Source: Glossina fuscipes (taxonomy: Eukaryota; Arthropoda; Insecta; Diptera; Glossinidae). From it: a DNA stretch of 64,000 nucleotides. Positions 59,701 through 64,000 of the stretch are shown here, piece after piece. The position numbers and the translations under genes were made by a program. Under the pieces are notes generated by a model that had not been told where the DNA came from, made no database searches, and saw only the letters and a list, made by a program, of their open reading frames with translations. The DNA lies in contig NW_023998414.1 of the NCBI RefSeq assembly GCF_014805625.2, positions 18,557,161 through 18,621,160 of the forward strand, in the 5' to 3' direction. How positions within the stretch are numbered: the stretch's first letter is position 1; each line of letters opens with the position of its first letter.

Positions 59701-61735
59701 GTGTAAAAGACGAAAGAAAATTGTGACGAGGTGTTCAATGAGTGAACACAAAATGTGAAAAGTCGTAGAGATTTGTGTTTTGGAGTGAACACGAAGACAC
59801 TGGAAAGAGTGCGCTAAATAATGATATAATATATACAATACATATATATATGTTAAAAAGAGAAAAATGGAACCGAAAATATATCAACGCCCGAAGAGAA
59901 ATTAGAAAGCAATCCTTTAAAAAAGAACAAACTTTAAGCATTATTATCTTATGTCCGTCAAGGGAAGTATGGTAGATTTAAAATACTCTACGAAAGCAAT
60001 TAATATCTTTGCAATACTCAAAAATAATTCGTATCATAAAATAAAGGCATTAATTAAGGAAAACTTATATGTCAAAGACAAAACATTTTGCAAAAATATT
60101 TTTCAAAAACACTGCGTTATTATAACAGCAAAAAAATTTGCTGATAAAAATGAAAACAGCTTTTAAAAATATTTATTTGCCTATATAAAGTCGAAAGAAC
60201 TTTTAACAAACAGAGACGGTTTATAAAAGCATATTTAAGAATCTCTTTTACACTTCTGTTTTAATAAAAAAAAAGACTTCAACACCTGAGTGCTATTTGC
60301 GAAAACATTTAATATGCAATCTTTCGAATGGCAAAACACAAGCAGTTTTTGTTAGGTGATTTACGGGACGTAGCAGTAGAACTAAACAATGGACTGACAG
60401 TGGACTTTCTTTCAAGTCCATTCAACTCGACGGGAGTACATGAAGAAGATGCGTCATTGATATTTCCGATAGGCGTTTAGCCAACTACCAATATAATGTA
60501 TCATGTTTACTATTCGATGATTTAGCTAACCACTTTGATAATTTTCGAATGTCTTTAGAGAAAAATTTCGTATTTTTTACAACAAACATAGAAAATTAGT
60601 ACAATTGTCTATTTGCGTGAGCTAGTCAGAGGTAATTTTCCATCATATTTTTGCTGTGTAAAATTTGAGAGTATAAATGCGATATTATCTGTGCTGAAAT
60701 GCTTAGAAGAAAAATCGGTGATGTTCTTGGTCCTCAACTGATGAGTACAAAAAAATTGATTGTTAATAAGGTCGCTTAGATTACATATCATTGAAAAAGC
60801 AGACTAACGATTATTCCTCTTGAAACTTGTAATGGGCAATAAAAACTTTACACGATAACACAACAATCACAAGTTCATAAGAGAATCACCGGAAAAAGGA
60901 AGGAGCGAAGAAGAGCGAAAGCAAATGAAGAAGAGAAAGATCCAATATGTGTATTTTAAAACAATAACAAAAACTGGATAAATCAAGTATACAATAAATT
61001 TACCGAAAATAGGTCTTTCCATACTAAAACCAAAAAAAGGAACTTAATTGAAGGTGACTTACTTTTCACTCTTCACAAGGATGTATTACACAACAAATTC
61101 TAAAATCAAAGTTACACTCACTTTATATAGAATAAATAAAATAAGACATCAAAAGAGGAATCTATCTAAAAAATTCCTAATTCATAATGATAGAACGGAT
61201 TCCATAAAGTTGACATAAGTATATGCACGGAAGAAAAGATCATAAGGACGAAATAAAAAAGCTACTATTTTAAAAACCTTTTCCTACATATTTTTCAAAT
61301 TTTTCCCATTAGAAAGAAAAAGCAAGACACTAAACTATTACTACAACACATTGCCTACACAACCCACCCACTCCACCCTTTTTTCCCTAATGCACGCAGA
61401 AAACATGTAATGTCAAGTAGTGAGAAGAGTGAACAAAGAAGGTTATAAAATAATGGAGCATGCCATTGATTTTTCCCTAAACAACAAAAACAATGATTAC
61501 ATGACATTGGGCTTCGAATACAGAAAAATCACAAAGCCAATAAGAAAAGTTTTGAATAAGGTTTTTAGGAGAAGATCCTTTTCACTTACTTGCCCACGAA
61601 ATTCTCAAGTACAGAACTTTTTCCGGCCGATTGTCCACCCACCACTGCTATTTGGGGCAAATCCAATTGCATGTGGACGCCCAACTGAGTGAAGGCATCC
61701 TGCAGCTTATTAACAATTGGTATCAATTGTTCCAT
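22818..61735 (-). CDS. shi: shibire / dynamin GTPase, complete coding region with alternative 3' ends
   Basis: Thirteen constitutive exons plus one of two last exons splice in frame at GT/AG sites. Ends: proximal exon 29506-29656 gives 874 residues, distal exon 22818-22899 gives 851, and no splicing of intron 13 gives 825. Dynamin is a self-assembling GTPase that severs the necks of endocytic vesicles. Visible landmarks in the GTPase domain (about 20-300) are P-loop GGQSAGKS (33-40), switch T60, DLPG (131-134) and TKLD (200-203). The stalk/middle region is about 300-490, the PH domain about 514-620, the GTPase effector/stalk part about 640-731, and the proline-rich SH3-binding tail runs from 732. 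This is the full order of classical dynamins. Intron 1 is 12.9 kb. The gene is head to head with an Rpp21-like gene. No disabling change was seen in any exon. Confidence 0.97.
25390..25760. mobile_element. Possible fragment of MITE-like family 1
   Basis: TTTTTGCACGAGGTTTTTTT, TTTTAACACGATTTTC and TTTTTTTACACGGATTTTTC resemble the interior motifs of the elements at 20787-21344 and 40617-41262. The inverted ends were not found, so this is weak. Confidence 0.3.
26506..26532. repeat. TTCGTG hexamer tandem repeat
   Basis: Four near-perfect copies of GTTCGT/TTCGTG in a row within AT-rich DNA. Confidence 0.9.
26851..26886. repeat. (TA)n microsatellite
   Basis: A perfect alternating AT run followed by interrupted TATG/TATT units to about 26960. 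Confidence 0.95.
29237..29242 (-). promoter_or_regulatory. shi: Candidate poly(A) signal for shi proximal 3' end
   Basis: TTTATT on the + strand reads AATAAA on -, about 265 bases past the proximal stop codon. A T-rich stretch surrounds it. This is suggestive only. Confidence 0.35.
29506..29656 (-). CDS. shi: shi alternative last exon, proximal (conserved dynamin tail)
   Basis: The exon encodes (S)[19 protein letters not shown], then [20 protein letters not shown] and the end [10 protein letters not shown], with stop TAA at 29506-29508. This closely resembles the C-terminus of the long Drosophila dynamin isoform. The acceptor is TGCATGAAAG, and the 30 bases upstream on the coding strand are A-rich rather than pyrimidine-rich, so it is a weak 3' splice site. 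Its phase joins exactly to exon 13. The result is an 874-residue dynamin. Confidence 0.9.
32019..32120. repeat. Dispersed repeat, copy B
   Basis: It aligns with 5560-5690 by shared ordered motifs (CTGAGCGCTC, TTATAACTACGA, GAGTTGGTAATCT, GGCTACTCATGC). It contains GATTTGAACCCG, the complement of a tRNA B-box-like sequence, and an A-box-like complement. The order is reversed relative to a tRNA. Confidence 0.55.
33572..33619. repeat. Poly-T tract, 48 bases
   Basis: An uninterrupted run of T, the longest homopolymer in the window. Its length is likely inexact in the assembly. Confidence 0.9.
34451..35067 (+). mobile_element. Internally deleted mariner-like element
   Basis: The inverted ends match at 23 of 28 positions: the left end starts TTAGGTGTACCAATAAATTC, and the right end read on - starts ATAGATGTACGGATAAATTC. 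Both are followed by a TTCCGCT block. TA dinucleotides flank the element (34449-34450 and 35068-35069), as expected for Tc1/mariner insertion. At 617 bp it is about half the usual ~1.3 kb. A frame at 34927-34980 reads [18 protein letters not shown], like the C-terminal end of mariner transposases. It is non-autonomous and decayed, inside shi intron 13. Confidence 0.75.
36231..36243 (-). promoter_or_regulatory. shi: Candidate poly(A) signals after exon 13 stop
   Basis: Two overlapping AATAAA-type signals on - (TTTATT at 36231-36236 and 36238-36243) lie 75-85 bases beyond the in-frame TAA within the exon 13 donor. They could serve an intronic polyadenylation isoform of 825 residues. Confidence 0.4.
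36320..36462 (-). CDS. shi: shi exon 13, proline-rich domain
   Basis: The acceptor is GGGTTTTACAG and the donor is GTAAGT at 36314-36319. The exon encodes [20 protein letters not shown], then [20 protein letters not shown] and LPPPLLP plus a split Ser. It is rich in PxxP and RPxP motifs for SH3 partners. Reading past the donor gives TCG TAA, a stop at 36316-36318. Confidence 0.95.
36463..36522 (-). other. shi: shi intron 12, 60 nt, in frame and stop-free
   Basis: It has a short GTTCGC donor, which is weak, and a TTTTACAG acceptor. The length is a multiple of three and both flanking exon edges are phase 0. Retention would add 20 residues ([20 protein letters not shown]), strongly hydrophobic, inside the proline-rich domain. 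Whether it is retained cannot be told from DNA alone. Confidence 0.8.
36523..36659 (-). CDS. shi: shi exon 12, start of proline-rich domain
   Basis: The acceptor is TTTTAAG. The exon encodes a split Gly, then [36 protein letters not shown] and PRKPAPTAQ. It connects the GED helix to the SH3-binding tail. Confidence 0.95.
36660..37169 (-). other. shi: shi intron 11
   Basis: A 510-base intron. It contains a short GACGGACAGACG motif near 36965, typical of dispersed fly repeats. No exon was seen. Confidence 0.8.
37170..37263 (-). CDS. shi: shi exon 11, end of GTPase effector domain
   Basis: The exon encodes [20 protein letters not shown] followed by [11 protein letters not shown], the last GED/stalk helix. 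Acceptor AATTTAG and donor GTAAGT; it ends in phase 1. Confidence 0.96.
37323..37526 (-). CDS. shi: shi exon 10, GTPase effector domain
   Basis: Sixty-eight codons starting [20 protein letters not shown] and continuing through [20 protein letters not shown] to HLYASGDQ. This is the GED block that packs against the stalk and stimulates assembly-dependent GTP hydrolysis. It is phase 0 at both ends. Confidence 0.97.
39969..40104. repeat. 25-base direct repeats flanking (TA)n
   Basis: An identical 25-mer, starting ATATATAATAAGGAAAATAT, lies at 39969-39993 and 40080-40104. A 43-base alternating TA run (40022-40064) lies between the copies. Confidence 0.9.
40617..41262. mobile_element. MITE-like element, family 1 copy 2
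   Basis: It starts with ACACCCAACTGTTTTTTTTT and ends with an imperfect complement (AAAAATAGTTGGGCAT near 41244-41260). Interior motifs such as ATTGCTTTTTTTGCACGG, CCCCAAATTTA and a CACGG-CTAAGGAA block match the element at 20787-21344 in the same order. There is no coding capacity for a transposase. Confidence 0.6.
41992..42111 (-). CDS. shi: shi exon 9, PH domain C-terminal part
   Basis: Forty codons: [20 protein letters not shown], then [20 protein letters not shown]. The invariant PH-domain tryptophan is in ESWKASF. It is phase 0 at both ends, so skipping it would keep the reading frame but remove the last PH helix. Confidence 0.96.
42780..43015. repeat. Dispersed non-coding repeat fragment
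   Basis: Contains TTAAGATAGACCCACCTTTT, a CTGTCCGTCTGCC motif, TATTGGAAATGGTTCATATC and a late AAGCGAAGTGATGCAG motif. The first is nearly identical to 54388-54417. Its arrangement resembles a dispersed repeat common in higher-fly genomes. Confidence 0.5.
43160..43347 (-). CDS. shi: shi exon 8, PH domain core
   Basis: The exon encodes [20 protein letters not shown], then [20 protein letters not shown] and on to [10 protein letters not shown]. This is the phosphoinositide-binding PH domain (about residues 530-592). Acceptor TATATAG and donor GTAAGC. Confidence 0.97.
43348..46780 (-). other. shi: shi intron 7, 3.4 kb
   Basis: It carries a decayed mariner transposase in the same orientation as shi (about 43950-44900). 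The rest is AT-rich, with no exon recognised. Confidence 0.75.
43950..44900 (-). mobile_element. Degenerate mariner transposase relic
   Basis: On the - strand, 44628-44885 reads DFDVAGKPH, then a stretch ending [19 protein letters not shown]. This is like the mariner linker and N-terminal DNA-binding end (typical TQKQLAEQLNVSRQAVSKRL pattern). Further along, 44418-44457 reads [13 protein letters not shown], like the conserved WWDQKGVVYYELL around the first core catalytic Asp. The pieces are in different frames with stops, so the gene is dead. Terminal repeats were not located; the limits are approximate. Confidence 0.7.
46781..46887 (-). CDS. shi: shi exon 7, stalk to PH junction
   Basis: The exon encodes [20 protein letters not shown], then [16 protein letters not shown], the linker and first PH strand. 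Acceptor TTTTAG and donor GTAATC. Confidence 0.96.
46959..47116 (-). CDS. shi: shi exon 6, stalk
   Basis: Fifty-two codons starting [20 protein letters not shown] and ending [14 protein letters not shown], stalk helices used in dynamin self-assembly. The acceptor is CTCTTAG and the donor GTAAGT. Confidence 0.97.
47191..47419 (-). CDS. shi: shi exon 5, middle domain
   Basis: The exon encodes (R)[18 protein letters not shown], then [20 protein letters not shown] and on to VVRSCTDK. This is the conserved middle-domain block preceding the oligomerisation stalk. Confidence 0.97.
47525..47641 (-). CDS. shi: shi exon 4, middle domain
   Basis: The exon encodes [20 protein letters not shown], then [18 protein letters not shown], with split codons at both ends. 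Acceptor CACTAG and donor GTATGC. Confidence 0.96.
47826..48582 (-). CDS. shi: shi exon 3, most of the GTPase domain
   Basis: The largest exon, 757 nt. It holds DLPG (residues 131-134, G3) and TKLD (200-203, G4), and runs from [13 protein letters not shown] to [14 protein letters not shown]. It covers the GTPase core, the bundle-signalling helix and the start of the middle domain. No stops or frameshifts. Confidence 0.98.
48649..48722 (-). CDS. shi: shi exon 2, GTPase switch I
   Basis: Twenty-four full codons, [20 protein letters not shown] followed by HGIT, with the switch I threonine (T60). It is phase-matched to exons 1 and 3. Confidence 0.97.
50750..51480. other. GC-rich patch in shi intron 1
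   Basis: About 730 bases with many CG, GGG and CCC runs stand out sharply from the AT-rich flanks. Open frames exist on both strands, but none encodes a recognisable domain. Possible origins are the 5' region of a non-LTR element or another transposon fragment. The edges are approximate. Confidence 0.4.
52630..52665. repeat. GACGGACA tandem motif
   Basis: Three copies of GGACAGAC in a row. This is the complement of the GTCCGTCTG motif seen in other repeats of this window. Confidence 0.7.
53350..53378. repeat. (CATCGT)n microsatellite
   Basis: Four to five copies of CATCGT/GTCATC in the shi intron. Confidence 0.85.
54350..54960. repeat. Dispersed repeat resembling a common fly element
   Basis: Begins near TACCCTACACTGTTTGTG and has TTAAGATAGACCCACTTTTT, GTCCATATGTCCGTCTG, GATGAAATTCGGTGCAGTGA, GAAAATGATTCGCATCGGCC and a doubled CCCCATATAA. 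This order (GTCCGTCTG, gaaatttggcaca-like, AAATGG-CATATCGG-like, CCATATAA) is familiar from abundant non-autonomous repeats of higher flies. It is non-coding. Confidence 0.55.
56530..57304 (+). pseudogene. Non-LTR retrotransposon 3' remnant with RNase H domain
   Basis: 56564-56758 reads [11 protein letters not shown], like the start of LINE-encoded RNase H. After a frameshift, the frame from 56772 reads [20 protein letters not shown] followed by DYLARR. This is the conserved H…WVPGH…GNE.AD block of RNase H in I/R1/LOA-type elements. Downstream there are a CRFCQ motif and DILCECE (zinc-knuckle-like). In-frame stops at 56952, 57084 and 57132 plus the frameshift make it dead. It ends in CPRK-stop (57294-57296) and a (TAA)n tail, as in I-like elements. 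The reverse transcriptase is absent (5' truncated). Confidence 0.8.
61590..61735 (-). CDS. shi: shi exon 1, start codon and P-loop
   Basis: ATG at 61735 begins [20 protein letters not shown], followed by [20 protein letters not shown] and SVLENFVG. The start is chosen by alignment with the known dynamin N-terminus. The P-loop lies at residues 33-40. The donor GTAAGT splits the Lys49 codon, which exon 2 completes. Confidence 0.97.
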
Positions 61736-63587
61736 TTTGACGATAAATGCAACTTCCTCCCTTTATAGTTTTTTTTTCAATGAATTTCACGTACGCAACG
61801 AAAAAAGCTGAGAAAACTTCTAACACCTTTAAAAGGTGTCAGAAAATTTTCGTTTTTATTTGCCTTTATAAGAATTTTTTTTGTATTGCTTTCTCTCTCT
61901 TTAATTTAATTCTTTTTCCAAAACTAAATTTATAAAAATCATTTAATTTTGTTTCTCAACACTTTATTCTCTATTGAAATTTTAGATAACTTCTTAATTT
62001 TTCTTCCAAAGTTTTTTTCCTACAACACACTTTAGTGTGTATCAAGTTAACGAATCGCTACACGACTAAATTCGATTTTTGTCTTCTCTCCCTCTTTTTA
62101 CTTCGGTTCGGTTAATCAATTTTTCTTTTTCTTTTCAATTAAAGGTTTTCTTGCCAGTTTTCGTTTTACACTTTTCTACGTACCTCTGAGTAATGTTAAG
62201 TTGAAGAAGAAGAAGCCTAATTTTTTTTTTAAATCAACTCCGCAGTCAATAGTTAACATTAAGCAAATATTCAGTAGTATTTTAATATAATTAATTAATT
62301 AATGTTATTCAATATGATTTTAATTCAACTATACCTATTATGAACTCTTAAAATTATTATACAAATAACTTTTATGCTTATATTATAAATTTGTTTAATA
62401 ATATTGCTGCTCTTTCTTTTTTGCTTTTTTCATATAAATATTACCATTCCAAATGCGTCTTCTTCTTCTTCTGTTTGCCAAAATAAGAGGAAGCACGGGC
62501 TAAATATCTTTTAAAGGATATTAAATGAAAGTAAACGAAAACTGGTAAAGGTGGTTGGAAAAATTTCCTCAGAAAAAACTGTAACAGACAAAAGGTTTGG
62601 TATCAAGTTTTTCTTTTTCCCAACGAATTTCCACTTTAACTTGTGCAAATTTAGCTGACAAAGACGATTAAACCGCAAATTTGAAATCGTTTCTTTGCAT
62701 CACATTTTACATAAATTTCTCAATAGCTTTCCTGTCTCATTTTCATATTTTCCTTATTTACGCTTATTGAAATTCGCCTGCAATGTTTTCTAAATTTTTT
62801 TTTTGTTTGGAATGAAAATGGATTTATATTTTTAGTACTTAGAAATTCATAACATTTTCTTTATTTCATTTTAATCTTTTCTTTAACACATTTAAATTTT
62901 TCTTCCGTTTTTCAAGGGCCACTTCACGAACACATAAAACCTATTCAACTAAATCAATTGTACAACTGAGTCATTTTCCTAAGTAGAGTTGCTACAATTA
63001 ATAAACAAACTTAACACCCTTTTTAAACAAACTATGAATAATTTTGATTTAATAGGTATTACAATTTAAGTCTACATAATTTTGGATTTTTGTTTACGAA
63101 ATAACATAGGGAAAATGTAGAGATGTCTTAAGAAAACGTTAACGAAGATTATATATTTGTTGACGTACAAAATAAGTCTTACGAAACTTGGGGCTGACTT
63201 ATGGATTATAAAATTTCTCAAATGAATCTAAAGGGTTTATCAAAATTCGCATTCATAACTTACAAATTGCAAGGAATATTAAACGAAATTTAGAAACCGG
63301 TCAAAATTTCAAAGAAATATATTATAAATAAATAAATAAATTATTAAAAGTAAAATATGGATAATGTGATAATTGACCCAAAATGAATTTCGATAAACAT
63401 TTTGCTGATTAAGAAACAGAGTTGTTATGTTAAAACCCAAACATATCGATTGTGATTCTTTAATTTTGTTACTAATTGTGAATCATACATGCAAAGTACC
63501 ATTTGCGATATGTTTCATAAATTTGCCTGCATTTTATCGAACAGCAGTTCAATGTCAATTGCTTCAACTTTTTAAGATCTTCAAGAT
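61736..63587. promoter_or_regulatory. Intergenic region between divergent shi and Rpp21-like genes
   Basis: 1,852 bases separate the two start codons, so both 5'UTRs and promoters should fall here unless non-coding first exons lie elsewhere. It is AT-rich with poly-T tracts. No core promoter element could be assigned with confidence. Confidence 0.5.
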
Positions 63588-64000
63588 ATGAAACGAAAGG
63601 ACAAAAATAAGAATTTTCTTCAAGGACGAGAATGTTTCAAACGTATGAATTTTCTATATCAAGCTTCTATGTTGATGGCAGGTCGTAGTAATGTTTTGTC
63701 CGCATTTTATGGCCAATTATGCAAAAATATAGGCAAGAAGGCTACGTTAAAGATGTGAGTTTTTCTTATCATTTCACTCTACATAATAAAAAACTTCATT
63801 TCATTTTTTAGAGGACCGGGTATAAAACGCGATTTTTGTAAGCGTTGTTCTTTAGCACAGAAGCCTGGCTTGACTAGTTGTTTGAGCGCTCAATCCCAAA
63901 AAAGACGTAGAAATAGCGCTCCAATAGATGAGAGTGCTAAAGTTCAGTTGGTTTGTAAATTATGTGGATATAAACGGCATTTTAATATTAATAGTAATTA
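63588..64000 (+). CDS. Rpp21/Rpr2-type RNase P protein subunit, 3' partial
   Basis: Two exons, 63588-63754 and 63812-64000, are joined over a 57-base intron (GTGAGT, then TTTTTTAG). They encode 118 residues, and the last two bases are TA of an unfinished codon (stop or Tyr). The start MKRKDKNKNFLQGRECFKRM is preceded by an in-frame TAA 15 bases upstream. The second exon reads IGPGIKRDFCKRCSLAQKPG, and C65/C68 (CKRC) pair with C104/C107 (CKLC). This is the zinc ribbon of the Rpr2/Rpp21/Snm1 family. These subunits bind RNase P (and possibly RNase MRP) RNA and support tRNA 5' processing in the nucleus. Human RPP21 is about 154 residues, so at most a short tail is missing. Confidence 0.85.

Larger units (their letters stand above)
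48723..61589 (-). other. shi: shi intron 1, 12.9 kb
   Basis: It separates the P-loop exon from switch I. It contains a GC-rich patch (50750-51480), dispersed repeats (about 52630-52665 and 54350-54960), a non-LTR retrotransposon tail (56530-57304) and simple repeats. No nested gene was recognised. Confidence 0.75.

Overview
This window is nuclear DNA of a higher fly (Diptera, Brachycera; probably a non-Drosophila schizophoran, perhaps a calyptrate). The sequence is very AT-rich, with many poly-A/T tracts and (TA)n microsatellites. Its genes are intron-bearing with GT/AG junctions, and two of the encoded proteins are close to Drosophila Rop and shibire. Only three protein-coding genes can be supported. 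The species cannot be named from the sequence alone.

Left part (1 to about 8.9 kb, + strand): the C-terminal four fifths of Rop, the Sec1/Munc18-type syntaxin-binding protein. It is in seven exons (1284-8770), with a 5.4 kb intron between the first two exons seen here. The first ~120 codons lie upstream of the window. From 8.9 to 22.6 kb there is AT-rich non-coding DNA, a 400-base assembly gap (13916-14315) between two (TA)n tracts, a ~100 bp tandem duplication and a MITE-like element.

Right part (22.6 to 61.7 kb, - strand): the complete coding region of shi (dynamin), 13 constitutive exons plus two alternative last exons (29506-29656 and 22818-22899). A third possible end is a stop codon embedded in the exon 13 splice donor. 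Predicted proteins are 874, 851 and 825 residues. They differ only at the extreme C-terminus, next to the SH3-binding proline-rich domain. A 60-nt, stop-free, in-frame intron interrupts that domain. The large shi introns hold decayed transposons: a mariner transposase relic (about 43.95-44.9 kb), a deleted mariner with inverted ends (34451-35067), a second copy of the MITE-like family (40617-41262), an RNase H-bearing non-LTR retrotransposon tail (about 56.5-57.3 kb), a GC-rich patch of unknown origin (50.75-51.48 kb) and dispersed repeats with GTCCGTCTG-type motifs.

Right edge (63588-64000, + strand): the start of a gene for an Rpp21/Rpr2-type RNase P protein subunit, head to head with shi and cut by the window end.

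Rop and dynamin both act at the synapse: Rop supports SNARE-mediated vesicle fusion and dynamin pinches off endocytic vesicles. Their adjacency here is unexpected, because in Drosophila melanogaster they are on different chromosome arms (3L and X). A gap lies between them, so a scaffolding error must be considered before any biological meaning is given to it. I found no convincing novel multi-gene system. The most interesting leads are the possible splicing and polyadenylation choices at the shi C-terminus.
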